Below, piece after piece: positions 18,796 to 28,677 of a DNA stretch of 42,710 nt. The stretch covers positions 1 to 42,710 of the forward strand of contig QKEK01000318.1 of NCBI GenBank assembly GCA_003251775.1, read 5' to 3'. The notes beneath the pieces are model-generated. The model did not search any database and was not told where the DNA came from. It saw only the letters and a list, made by a program, of their open reading frames with translations. This stretch comes from Clostridia bacterium. Lineage in GTDB: Bacteria; Bacillota; Clostridia; DSM-8532; SZUA-474. The position numbers were made by a program, and so were the translations under genes. The first letter of the stretch is position 1, and every line of letters starts with the position of its first letter.

Positions 18796-19809
18796 ATGAA
18801 GAGGTTTTTTGATTTTTTTAAGGATAAACTAATATTTACATTAGGCTTTATAGTTCTAACAATAGTATTTTCTATTTTTTTTCTAAGCATCCCGCAAAAA
18901 AATTCCTTTCCATTGCTCATACTTCTTACAGCAATGTTTATTTATGTGGCTGTTATAGGAGTTGAGTACTATAAATATATTAGGTTTGTTAAGGAGCTTA
19001 TTGAATTCCAAAAGGATTCTGATTTTTTTGTGAAAGCAAACTCAACCGAACAAAGATTTTGTCTAGAGATGATAAATATAATAAAAAAGCAAGCCTGCAG
19101 GGAAAAAGATAATAATATAGAAAAGAATGATCTACTAAAGAATACAGTAAATAAATGGGGATTAATGCAAAAACAAACAGCTACTCAATTGATAGAATTA
19201 ATAAATAGTACAACAAGGCTTAGCATACCAAGAGAGGTTAAAGAACCAATTGAGGACATTAAGTACTACTGTGATAAGATATTAAACGATACAAAAATGC
19301 TCTCAGAACTAACAAAGCTAGATGAAGTGTCTGATAATAAAGAGATGGATAAATATAATTTAGTAGATCAAGTGACATACATAATTGAAAGTAATAAAAA
19401 GTCATTTAGTTATAATGGAGTAACGCCTGAAAACAAAATTTCAGAAGAAGAGGTTTACATAACAACTGACTTGAAATGGAATGGAATAATGATTAGGCAT
19501 ATACTCTCAAATGCAGTTAAATTTTCATGTATCAAAGGTGAAAGTACTACGATAACCTTTGATATTATTAAGAAAGACCATGATGTTATATTGGAAATAC
19601 ATGATCAAGGAATAGGAATTCCAGAAGATGAAATAAATAAAATTTTTCTTCCATTCTTTACAGGTAAGAATGGAAGTCTATACTCTGATTCAACAGGATT
19701 AGGACTATATATTAGTAAATGTATAGCAGATGGCTTGGGGCATGAACTAAAAATAGAGTCGGATCATGAAAATGGAACGAAGGTTAGTATTGTTTATATG
19801 CGTGCTTGA
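18796..19809 (+). CDS. Membrane sensor histidine-kinase-like protein (HATPase_c), with no His at the expected H-box
   Basis: N-box MIRHILSNAVKF, G1 DQGIGIPEDE, G2 STGLGLYISK; two TM segments; ATG 18796 after GGGGGAG, not ORF-track 18745. Confidence 0.85.
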   Translation: MKRFFDFFKDKLIFTLGFIVLTIVFSIFFLSIPQKNSFPLLILLTAMFIYVAVIGVEYYKYIRFVKELIEFQKDSDFFVKANSTEQRFCLEMINIIKKQACREKDNNIEKNDLLKNTVNKWGLMQKQTATQLIELINSTTRLSIPREVKEPIEDIKYYCDKILNDTKMLSELTKLDEVSDNKEMDKYNLVDQVTYIIESNKKSFSYNGVTPENKISEEEVYITTDLKWNGIMIRHILSNAVKFSCIKGESTTITFDIIKKDHDVILEIHDQGIGIPEDEINKIFLPFFTGKNGSLYSDSTGLGLYISKCIADGLGHELKIESDHENGTKVSIVYMRA

Positions 19810-19824
19810 AATATATGCATATTA

Positions 19825-21477
19825 TTAAACATCTTTAGTATTTATTAGAGCAGCATTTATATCTTCATGAAAGTGTTTATCACCAAGAGTATTAACAAAT
19901 TCATACTTAATTAAGGCTTTTAGAGGTTGCTCCTGCACATTAGTTAAATGTAACTGTGTGCCTTGCTTCATACACTTTTTATATAGGCTATATAGTGCGT
20001 GAAAACCAGTAGCATCAATTGTTGGTACACTTTTCATAACAAGGATTAAAATCTTTGGAGTATCTTGTATTTGATCAATAACACTAACAAATTTTTCGGC
20101 TGCACCAAAAAAGAATGGACCATTGATTTCATATATTAATATATGCTTAGGAATGACTTTATTTAGCCTAAGGGTGCTATCAGGAGGATCAGGTAAATCT
20201 GAAAGCTCTTCAGTTATACTATTAATTTGAGTAACATCAGACATACGCTTCATAAATAATATTGCAGCCAAAACCACACCAAACTCTATTGCAATGACTA
20301 AATCAAAAACTACAGTTAGTAGAAATGTTACTAATAGTACAGTGATATCGCTTTTAGGAGCTTTTATAAGCTGAATTATAGAATTCCATTCATTCATGTT
20401 ATACGCTACTACTAGTAGAATAGCAGCAAGACAACATAACGGAATGTGCTTTGCGTATGGCATAAATAATAATGTAATTACAAGAACTGTAGCTGAATGA
20501 ACAATACCAGCAATAGGAGTACTGCCTCCGTTTTTAACATTAGTAGCAGTCCTTGCTATAGCACCTGTAGCAGGCAAACCACCAAATAGACCAGAAGCAA
20601 TATTTGCAATACCCTGAGCAACGAGTTCCATGTTTGAACGATGTCTTCCGCCAATCATACCATCAGCAACAACAGCAGATAGTAAGGACTCTATACCTGC
20701 GAGTATAGCGATAGTAAAGGCTGGCTGGATAAGAGTAGAGATTGTATTTAAATCAAGCACTGGTATTGTTGGTATAGGGAGGGCGGAGGAGATTTCTCCG
20801 AATCTTGCTCCAATAGTCTCAACATCAATTTTAAAAATTAAAGTAATTGATGTTATTGTTAAAATAGCAATTATTGAGCCAGGGAGCTTCTGTCCTATCT
20901 TGGGAATTCTTGGCCAAATAATTATTATCGCTATAGAAAGTAAGCCTAAAAGAAAGCTACTAAGATTAATTGTATTTATGTGTGCAATATAAGCCTTTAT
21001 TTTTTCAATAAAATCAGAGGGCAATGACTCTATTTGAAAGCCAAAAAAATCCTTTAGTTGAGTAAGAGCTATAGTAATGGCAATACCACTTGTGAAGCCA
21101 GTAGTAATAGGGTGAGGTATAAATTTAATGATACTACCAAACCTTAGTAGCCCCATAAAAATTAAAATAATGCCTGCCATTATTGTTGATATAATCAATC
21201 CTGATATACCATGCTTTTCAATTATTCTATATACAATAATAACAAAAGCACCAGTAGGTCCACCTATTTGAACCCTACTACCACCAAAAAAGGAAATCAG
21301 AAAACCTGCAATAATGGCTGTATGCAAACCCTTTTCTGGTGACATACCTGAGGCTATTGAAAGTGCAAGAGATAATGGAATAGCAATTATTCCTACAATG
21401 ATACCAGCGGTAATATCCTTAAGTAACTGGGGTTTACTATAATGGCTTAGAACTGTAAACAGCTTTGGTTTAAACAT
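19825..21477 (-). CDS. SulP family anion transporter with C-terminal STAS domain
   Basis: DITAGIIVGIIAIPLSLALSIASGMSPEKGL, IQIGGPTGAFV-like region, STAS IPTIDATGFHALYSLYK. Confidence 0.93.
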   Translation of the reverse strand: MFKPKLFTVLSHYSKPQLLKDITAGIIVGIIAIPLSLALSIASGMSPEKGLHTAIIAGFLISFFGGSRVQIGGPTGAFVIIVYRIIEKHGISGLIISTIMAGIILIFMGLLRFGSIIKFIPHPITTGFTSGIAITIALTQLKDFFGFQIESLPSDFIEKIKAYIAHINTINLSSFLLGLLSIAIIIIWPRIPKIGQKLPGSIIAILTITSITLIFKIDVETIGARFGEISSALPIPTIPVLDLNTISTLIQPAFTIAILAGIESLLSAVVADGMIGGRHRSNMELVAQGIANIASGLFGGLPATGAIARTATNVKNGGSTPIAGIVHSATVLVITLLFMPYAKHIPLCCLAAILLVVAYNMNEWNSIIQLIKAPKSDITVLLVTFLLTVVFDLVIAIEFGVVLAAILFMKRMSDVTQINSITEELSDLPDPPDSTLRLNKVIPKHILIYEINGPFFFGAAEKFVSVIDQIQDTPKILILVMKSVPTIDATGFHALYSLYKKCMKQGTQLHLTNVQEQPLKALIKYEFVNTLGDKHFHEDINAALINTKDV

Positions 21478-21843
21478 AAATTATGCCTCCCATTAAATAA
21501 GCTTTAAATTAAATAAGCTTCAAATATTAGTTTTAATTATTTTAAATTAGAAGCTTGTTGTTAGGTCAATAAAAACTTATTAACAATGTAAGTATTAGCT
21601 ATAATTATTGTATACAAAATACACGCAAATTCTAGTATAACAGATTTAATAACATAATATATATGAAAAATCTACAAAAAATCATATTAAATACGGAAAG
21701 TATTTGTATAATATTTATATTTATTAGTACATTTCAGAATAATTGTGTTAACAAGGCAAAAAGCTTTTATGAAAAACATAGATATAAACCAATTAGTATG
21801 CTAATATTATTTACAAGGTAGTAAATACTGAGGGAGAGATTTT

Positions 21844-22767
21844 ATGGTTAATTATTTAAGTATTTTTGTTAATAATTCAGGATTAGATAGTAATACTTTT
21901 AAGATATTAATTTCGCTTGCAATAGCAATTATTTTAATACTAATAAAGAAACTAATACAATTGGTTTTGCAGAACAGTAAGAAGGAGATTCAATACAAAT
22001 ATAAAAGAAAAAAGATTATTGACTATACAACAACTACACTGATAATTATGTTGATTGCTATTACTTGGTTTGAAGAAACAAAATCAGTGACGACATTTTT
22101 GGGGTTATTTTCTGCTGGTCTTGCAATATCGTTGAAGGATCTTATAGTTGGTCTTGCAGGCTGGATTTTTATACTTTGGAGAAAACCCTTCTCCGTAGGT
22201 GACAGAATAGAGATAAACAATAAAGCAGGGGATGTTATTGATATCAGACTGTTTCAATTCACTATTCTGGAAATAGGTAATTGGGTTCATGGTGACCAAA
22301 GCACTGGAAGAATAATACATATTCCGAATAATGAGGTTTTTATTTATTCCATTGCAAATTATAGCAAGGGGTTTCAATACATATGGAATGAGATACATGT
22401 ACTAGTTACCTTTGAGAGTAATTGGCAGCATGCGAAAAGCTTATTACTTAACATAGCTAAAAAGCATACAGAGCATTTAACAGAAGAAGCAGATAAAAAG
22501 GTGAAAAATGCGGCTAAGAGGTATATGATATATTATTCAAGATTAACACCAACAGTTTATACAAAAGCCGTTGATAGTGGAGTATTACTAAGCATTAGAT
22601 ACTTGTGTGAGCCTAGAAAAAGACGTGAGACTGAACAGTTAATTTGGGAAGACATTTTAATAGGGTTTAAAAGTGAAGAAAATATTGATCTAGCATATAA
22701 GACTACAAGAATTTTCAATAATACTAATGAGGGTAAGACTTACTCAGAAAAGGAACTCATAAATTAA
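21844..22767 (+). CDS. MscS-type mechanosensitive ion channel
   Basis: TTFLGLFSAGLAISLKDLIVGLAGWIFILWRKPFSVGDRIEI, IIHIPNNEVF. Confidence 0.9.
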   Translation: MVNYLSIFVNNSGLDSNTFKILISLAIAIILILIKKLIQLVLQNSKKEIQYKYKRKKIIDYTTTTLIIMLIAITWFEETKSVTTFLGLFSAGLAISLKDLIVGLAGWIFILWRKPFSVGDRIEINNKAGDVIDIRLFQFTILEIGNWVHGDQSTGRIIHIPNNEVFIYSIANYSKGFQYIWNEIHVLVTFESNWQHAKSLLLNIAKKHTEHLTEEADKKVKNAAKRYMIYYSRLTPTVYTKAVDSGVLLSIRYLCEPRKRRETEQLIWEDILIGFKSEENIDLAYKTTRIFNNTNEGKTYSEKELIN

Positions 22768-22896
22768 ATACTGACAACGCAAAAAGCTTAAACGAAGGTC
22801 TTGCATGTTTAGCTTAATATGGTATAATACAATAAGGTATTCGGGAGTGACTAGAAAACGGTCAAGAATATAGTATAGAATAATGATGGTGATTTA

Positions 22897-23775
22897 ATGA
22901 TAAAAAGCATGACTGGTTTTGGAAGATATGAGTATAGGGAAGGGCAGGTCACTGCTGAAGCAGAGATTAAGTCTGTTAATCATAGATATTGTGATGTGTA
23001 TGTAAAGCTTCCAAGAAATCTAAATTATTTTGAAGATAAAGTAAAAAGGCTTATTGCAGGATACGTATCTAGAGGCAAAATGGATGTTTACCTATCATAT
23101 CTAAATGAAGGTGATGACTCAAAAGAGGTTATAATTGACGAAGCTTTAATTGATGCATATTACCGTGCATTAGATAAAATATCAAAAAAGTACAATCTAG
23201 AGAATGATGTTTCTCCTTATATACTTGGTAGATTTCCTGACGCACTAAAGGTTGAAAAGGCAGAAGAGGATGAGGCTTCTATATGGGCTGTCCTTGAGGC
23301 TTGCCTAATTAATGCTATTAACCAATTGGTTGAAATGAGGTTAATAGAGGGAGAAAAGCTAAGTAATGATATTTTAGATAAACTAACCAGCATGGAGGCG
23401 TATATAAAAAACATATCTGAACAAGCACCTCTTGTAGTTGATGAATATAAACAAAAGCTGGAGAATAGGATTAGAGACTTAATGGGTCAAAACCAAGTGG
23501 ATGAAATAAGGCTGGCAACTGAAGTAGCTATATTTGCAGATAAATGCAGTATAGATGAGGAATTAGTAAGGTTGAGTAGTCATATATCTCAACTAAGAGA
23601 CATTCTAAAGCAGGATGACCCTGTTGGGAGAAAATTAGATTTTCTTATACAGGAAATGAACAGAGAAGTAAATACAATAGGCTCAAAAGCTAATAATTTG
23701 GAGATAACTAAAAATGTTGTTGAACTGAAAAGTGAGCTTGAAAAAATAAGGGAGCAGGTTCAAAATTTAGAGTAA
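22897..23775 (+). CDS. YicC/YloC family protein
   Basis: MIKSMTGFGRYE start and ...RKLDFLIQEMNREVNTIGSKANN end motifs. Confidence 0.95.
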   Translation: MIKSMTGFGRYEYREGQVTAEAEIKSVNHRYCDVYVKLPRNLNYFEDKVKRLIAGYVSRGKMDVYLSYLNEGDDSKEVIIDEALIDAYYRALDKISKKYNLENDVSPYILGRFPDALKVEKAEEDEASIWAVLEACLINAINQLVEMRLIEGEKLSNDILDKLTSMEAYIKNISEQAPLVVDEYKQKLENRIRDLMGQNQVDEIRLATEVAIFADKCSIDEELVRLSSHISQLRDILKQDDPVGRKLDFLIQEMNREVNTIGSKANNLEITKNVVELKSELEKIREQVQNLE

Positions 23776-23823
23776 AAAATGTTACAAAAAATAGATTACA
23801 GAATGAGAAAGGTTTGAGTATAA

Positions 23824-24096
23824 GTGAAGCTTATTAATATAGGATTTGGTAATATTGTATCAGCAAGTAAAATTATTGCCATTGTTAGTCCTGAATCTGC
23901 ACCTATAAAAAGAATGATACAGGAAGCGAGAGATGGTGGAGCACTAATTGATGCTACATATGGCAGAAGAACCAGAGCAGTTATAATAACCGATAGTAGC
24001 CACATAATTCTTTCTGCAATTCAACCTGAAACTATAGCACACAGGTTAGATAATAAAGAAACTACAAATGATGAAACTGAAACCTTAGAAGAATGA
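23824..24096 (+). CDS. remA: DUF370 / RemA family regulator
   Basis: [59 protein letters not shown] start. Confidence 0.95.
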   Translation: MKLINIGFGNIVSASKIIAIVSPESAPIKRMIQEARDGGALIDATYGRRTRAVIITDSSHIILSAIQPETIAHRLDNKETTNDETETLEE

Positions 24097-24197
24097 AGGT
24101 ATATAAGATTTAGTACAAAAAGTGCTGTTAAATTAAATGTAAGTGACTAATATTGTTGCTTACTTTAGAATAAATGATAAAATAAGGAGTGTTATTT

Positions 24198-24389
24198 ATG
24201 ATTAAACCATCAATGGGTGAGCTTTTAACAAAGGTTGATAGCAGATATTCTTTAGTTATTGCTGTTGCAAAAAGAGCAAGACAATTAACTGAGGATACAA
24301 TGAGCATTAATATTAAGAAGGTAACTAAGCCTGTTTTAACTGCAATTAAGGAAATTGACAGTGGAAAGGTTATCTGTTATAGAGATTAA
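24198..24389 (+). CDS. rpoZ: DNA-directed RNA polymerase omega subunit
   Basis: MIKPSMGELLTKVDSRYSLVIAVAKRARQL; AAGGAG RBS; locus context. Confidence 0.9.
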   Translation: MIKPSMGELLTKVDSRYSLVIAVAKRARQLTEDTMSINIKKVTKPVLTAIKEIDSGKVICYRD

Positions 24390-24478
24390 ACTAAATATAC
24401 AATATCGGATTACACTCTACTAAGAGTTGTAAAGTGTTAATTAGCTACAAGGGCTACTTAACAAAAAAGAAGGTACAA

Positions 24479-25690
24479 ATGGATAGGAAAGTAAACATTG
24501 TAGTAGGAGTGTGTGGCGGAATAGCTGCATATAAGACTGTAGAAGTAGTTAGCAGGCTAAAGAAAACGGGATATAATGTACATGTAATAATGACACGAAA
24601 TGCACAGGAATTTATTACACCTTTGACCTTTCAGACAATATCATCAAATAAGGTAGATACTGATATGTTTGAAAGACCTGATGTATGGGATGTGCATCAT
24701 ATTTCCCTTGCCCAAAAGGCTGACTTAGTTCTGGTTGCACCTGCAACAGCCAATATTATTGGTAAGATAGCTACTGGTATAGCTGACGACCTTCTATCAA
24801 CAGTAATAATGGCAACAAAAAGCAAGGTTGTATTTGTTCCTGCCATGAATACTGCTATGTTTGAAAATTCAATTGTACAAGAAAATATTTCAAGACTTCA
24901 AAAGGCTGGATACTGTTTTATTGAGCCTGATATAGGATTAATGGCATGTGGAACAGCTGGTAAAGGTAGATTTCCCGAGCCAAAGGATATAGTTGAGTAT
25001 ATAAAGTCAGTACTAATAAGTAACAATAAGGATTTTGATGGTAAAAGGGTTTTGATATCTGCTGGACCTACCAGGGAAATGATAGACCCAGTTAGATTTT
25101 TATCTAATAGGTCTTCAGGTAAAATGGGGTATGCGATTGCTCAGGCTGCATATTATAGGGGTGCTGATGTAAGACTTGTAACAGGTCCAGTAGCTGATCA
25201 TATATCAAAACAAATATCTTCTGATATAAATGTAATAAATGTGACTACCGCTACTGAAATGAATACAGTAATGCTTAGTGAGTATCATAACTGTGATATA
25301 GTAATTATGGCTGCAGCTGTTGCCGACTATATGCCAAAATGCTTTTCTAATATGAAAATAAAAAAGAACGAAGAGGAGCTTTCGTTTAAGCTGGTAAGAA
25401 CACCAGATATAGCAAAAAATCTAGGCGAGATTAAGTCTTATAATAAGCTACATATAGGCTTTGCAGCTGAAACAGAGAATCTCATAGAAAATTCATTAAA
25501 TAAAATTGGAAAAAAGAAATTAGATTTTATTGTTGCTAATGACATTACTCAAAAGGGAGCTGGCTTTGAGGTAGACACTAACATTATAAAAATTATAAAA
25601 CCTAATAAAGAAATAATAGAATATCCTATATTAAGCAAAAAAGAAGCTGCTAATGCAATACTTGATGAGGTTTCAAAGCTGATCAAGTAA
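24479..25690 (+). CDS. coaBC: Bifunctional phosphopantothenoylcysteine decarboxylase/ligase
   Basis: VGVCGGIAAYKTVEVVSRL, PAMNTAMFEN, ISAGPTREMIDPVRFLSNRSSGKMGYAIA. Confidence 0.95.
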   Translation: MDRKVNIVVGVCGGIAAYKTVEVVSRLKKTGYNVHVIMTRNAQEFITPLTFQTISSNKVDTDMFERPDVWDVHHISLAQKADLVLVAPATANIIGKIATGIADDLLSTVIMATKSKVVFVPAMNTAMFENSIVQENISRLQKAGYCFIEPDIGLMACGTAGKGRFPEPKDIVEYIKSVLISNNKDFDGKRVLISAGPTREMIDPVRFLSNRSSGKMGYAIAQAAYYRGADVRLVTGPVADHISKQISSDINVINVTTATEMNTVMLSEYHNCDIVIMAAAVADYMPKCFSNMKIKKNEEELSFKLVRTPDIAKNLGEIKSYNKLHIGFAAETENLIENSLNKIGKKKLDFIVANDITQKGAGFEVDTNIIKIIKPNKEIIEYPILSKKEAANAILDEVSKLIK

Positions 25691-25818
25691 ACAGATAAAC
25701 AAAAATGGAAAAATAAAGGGTGAAAGAAAATAATCTGTATAATTACATAGATAAATAAGGTTTAAATGTAGTTTTCTTTCGACACACTTTTTTATAAAGA
25801 AAGGAATGGTTGTAAATA

Positions 25819-27213
25819 ATGAAGGTTGAAAAAACAATGGAGAAAATAGTTGCACTTTGTAAGAATAGAGGATTTATTTTTCAAGGCTCTGAAATATATG
25901 ATGGTTTAGCTAACACATGGGACTATGGTCCTTTAGGCGTTGAACTAAAAAATAATGTAAAAAAGGCGTGGTGGGAAAAGTTTATTCAAAAAAACCCATA
26001 TAACGTAGGTGTTGACTGTGCTATACTAATGAATCCTCAAGTTTGGGTTGCTTCAGGGCATGTTGGAGGCTTTTCAGACCCACTGATAGATTGTAAGGAA
26101 TGTAAGACAAGACATAGAGCAGATCAGTTAATAGAGGAGTGGAATAAGCTTAATAGTATAGATATGCAGATAGATGGGATGGATAATTCTCAATTGACAG
26201 ATTATATGAATGAAAAGAAAATACCATGTCCTAATTGCGGGTCGAATAACTTTACTGAAATCAGAAAATTTAATCTTATGTTTAAAACCTTTCAAGGAGT
26301 AACAGAAGATAGTAAAAACGAGATTTTTCTAAGACCAGAAACCGCACAGGGTATTTTTGTGAATTTCAAAAACGTACAGAGAACAACTAGAAAAAAGATA
26401 CCCTTTGGTATAGGACAGATTGGAAAATCCTTTAGAAATGAGATTACACCGGGCAATTTTACCTTCAGAACAAGAGAATTTGAACAGATGGAGCTTGAGT
26501 TTTTCTGTGAACCAGGTACTGATTTAGAGTGGTTCAAGTACTGGAAGGATTTTTGTCATAAGTGGTTATTGGCTCTAAGTATCAACAATGAAAGCCTAAA
26601 ACTTAGAGATCATTCAGCAGAAGAGTTATCTCATTATAGTAATGCAACTACTGATATAGAGTACATGTTTCCATTTGGCTGGGGTGAGCTTTGGGGTATT
26701 GCTGACAGAACTGACTTTGACTTAAAGCAACATATGGAGCATGCTAAAGAGGATATGTCCTACTTTGATCCTGCTAAAAATGAAAAGTATATCCCATACT
26801 GTATTGAACCATCTTTAGGTGCAGACAGGGTAACACTAGCGTTTATATGTGAGGCATATACTGAGGAAGAGGTTGGAGAAGGCGACGTAAGAACAGTACT
26901 AAAATTCCATCCAGCTTTAGCACCAATTAAAATTGCAGTTCTTCCATTATCTAAAAAGCTTGATGAAAAGGCATATGCATTATATGAAAGCCTATGTGCT
27001 AAATATGTTTGCCAGTATGATGAAACAGCAAGCATTGGAAAGAGATACCGTAGACAGGATGAGATTGGAACTCCATACTGCATAACCTATGATTTTGACT
27101 CTGAGAATGACAATTGTGTTACTATAAGAGAAAGAGACTCAATGAAACAAGAAAGAGTTAGTATTAATGATTTAGACAAATATTTTGAAGATAAATTTGA
27201 ATTCACAGTATAG
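25819..27213 (+). CDS. glyS: Glycine--tRNA ligase, single-chain (GlyQS/alpha2-type)
   Basis: [58 protein letters not shown]. Confidence 0.95.
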   Translation: MKVEKTMEKIVALCKNRGFIFQGSEIYDGLANTWDYGPLGVELKNNVKKAWWEKFIQKNPYNVGVDCAILMNPQVWVASGHVGGFSDPLIDCKECKTRHRADQLIEEWNKLNSIDMQIDGMDNSQLTDYMNEKKIPCPNCGSNNFTEIRKFNLMFKTFQGVTEDSKNEIFLRPETAQGIFVNFKNVQRTTRKKIPFGIGQIGKSFRNEITPGNFTFRTREFEQMELEFFCEPGTDLEWFKYWKDFCHKWLLALSINNESLKLRDHSAEELSHYSNATTDIEYMFPFGWGELWGIADRTDFDLKQHMEHAKEDMSYFDPAKNEKYIPYCIEPSLGADRVTLAFICEAYTEEEVGEGDVRTVLKFHPALAPIKIAVLPLSKKLDEKAYALYESLCAKYVCQYDETASIGKRYRRQDEIGTPYCITYDFDSENDNCVTIRERDSMKQERVSINDLDKYFEDKFEFTV

Positions 27214-27267
27214 ATTAAGCATTTATGATATTTGCAATGTAAAAAAAACTAATAAATTCAGTATTTT

Positions 27268-27308
27268 GAGAGGATGTAACGGAGCTTTTTGTTCCTACAT
27301 CCTCTTTT
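27268..27308 (+). terminator. Rho-independent terminator after glyS
   Basis: AGAGGATGTA...TACATCCTCTTTT. Confidence 0.8.
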
Positions 27309-27431
27309 CTGTATTTAGCTAATTCTCTGAGAAAAGAAGTGGCTTTTTTTTGATTAGGAAAATAATTTAAAAATCAGTAATAAGTTTGTACAATTTTTAA
27401 TATGTATATGGTGTGAGGAGAAGATTATAAT

Positions 27432-27548
27432 GTAAGCGTTTAACGAAATTTAAATATGATAGAAATTCTAATGAAATTTATTAAATCGCCAAGACAAAAT
27501 GTCTTGAAGGCCGCTTACGGTGGTTATTTGTCCACAGGCATGGGGGAG
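27432..27548 (+). ncRNA. Putative structured leader RNA, copy B (upstream of spoIIIAA)
   Basis: GTAAGCGTTT...ATCGCCAAGACAAAATGTCTTGAAGGCCGCTTACGGTGGTTATTTGTCCACAGGCATGGGGGAG; stems CAAGAC/GTCTTG and GTGG/CCAC. Confidence 0.65.
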
Positions 27549-27553
27549 TTAAT

Positions 27554-28537
27554 ATGAATTATGAATGCTTTAATAAGGAAATACTTTGCTATTTACCAGA
27601 TAGGGTGATTGAGCCTATTAGAATGATTGACTACAGTATTTTAAATAACATAGAAGAAATAAGGCTTAGAGTAAACAGGCCTCCTATGGTCAATATATCT
27701 GGTAAAGATTTCATACTAACTCAAAAAGGATTATGCTTACCACATGATTATGAGAATTATATAGTAGATAACATTATAATCATTTCCTCAAGTGATATGA
27801 GAAGATGCTTTGACAAAGTAAGCAAAAGCTCAGCCTTTGTATTCGCTGAGGATATAAATAAGGGATTTATTACCTTAGAGGGTGGACATAGAGTTGGCAT
27901 AAGCGGTAAGGTAGTAACTAATAACGGCATTGTTAAGCAACTAAAAGAAATTTCTGGACTTAACTTCAGAATTGCCCGAGAAATAATTGGATGCTCTGAG
28001 AATTGTATTAATGAAATAATAAGAAATTCTATAGATATATACAATACACTTATTGTATCACCACCTCAGTGTGGGAAGACAACGTTGCTAAGAGACATTA
28101 CTAGGGTTATAAGCTCTGGGTACAAAAAGATTGAGTTTGAAGGGGTAAAGGTAGGTTTAATAGATGAAAGAGGTGAAATAGCAGCATGTATTAATGGAGT
28201 TCCACAGAATAATATCGGCTTAAGGACTGACGTTTTAGATTGCTGTCCTAAAGCAATTGGAATGCTTATGCTATTAAGAAGTATGTCACCAAGAGTTATT
28301 ATAACAGATGAATTAGGGGACAAGCATGATATAGATGCAATATTGCAGATTCATAATGCGGGTGTGAGAATTATTGCTACGGTTCATGGTTATGATTTGG
28401 AGGAACTTAAGACAAAGCCTTATATAAAGGATATTATTGCAAGCAACGTCTTTGAAAGAGTTTTAATACTAGATACAGGCTTTAAAAGGGGAGTATTAAA
28501 GAGTGTTATAAAAACCATGGAAGAGTTAATAGGTTAG
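27554..28537 (+). CDS. spoIIIAA: Stage III sporulation protein AA
   Basis: NIEEIRLRVNRPPMV, VSPPQCGKTTLLRDITR Walker A, GLIDERGEIAA; followed by AB-AH. Confidence 0.95.
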   Translation: MNYECFNKEILCYLPDRVIEPIRMIDYSILNNIEEIRLRVNRPPMVNISGKDFILTQKGLCLPHDYENYIVDNIIIISSSDMRRCFDKVSKSSAFVFAEDINKGFITLEGGHRVGISGKVVTNNGIVKQLKEISGLNFRIAREIIGCSENCINEIIRNSIDIYNTLIVSPPQCGKTTLLRDITRVISSGYKKIEFEGVKVGLIDERGEIAACINGVPQNNIGLRTDVLDCCPKAIGMLMLLRSMSPRVIITDELGDKHDIDAILQIHNAGVRIIATVHGYDLEELKTKPYIKDIIASNVFERVLILDTGFKRGVLKSVIKTMEELIG

Positions 28538-28650
28538 CGTTTTTAAAACTTCCGATTTAATAAAAAATCATTTAAGTTTTAATAATCGCCAAGACAAAAT
28601 ATCTTGAAAACAGCTTACAGTGGTCATATGTACCACAGGTATGAGTGAGT
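28534..28650 (+). ncRNA. Putative structured intergenic RNA, copy C (between spoIIIAA and spoIIIAB)
   Basis: ATCGCCAAGACAAAATATCTTGAAAACAGCTTACAGTGGTCATATGTACCACAGGTATGAGTGAG; stem GTGGT/ACCAC. Confidence 0.65.
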
Positions 28651-28677
28651 AATACAGCAAAAAGGGAGAGCTTGTAA

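Noticed and set aside
21494-21530. Short direct repeat ATTAAATAAGCTT x2 upstream of the SulP gene
   Set aside because: Small low-complexity duplication without further support
22783-22800. CAACGCAAAAAGCTT shared with 36999-37014, both followed by a hairpin; resembles the ACGCAAAGC core of c-di-GMP-I riboswitches
   Set aside because: The rest of the c-di-GMP-I consensus (GGCAAACC stem etc.) is absent, and a 15-nt match in AT-rich DNA is near chance expectation
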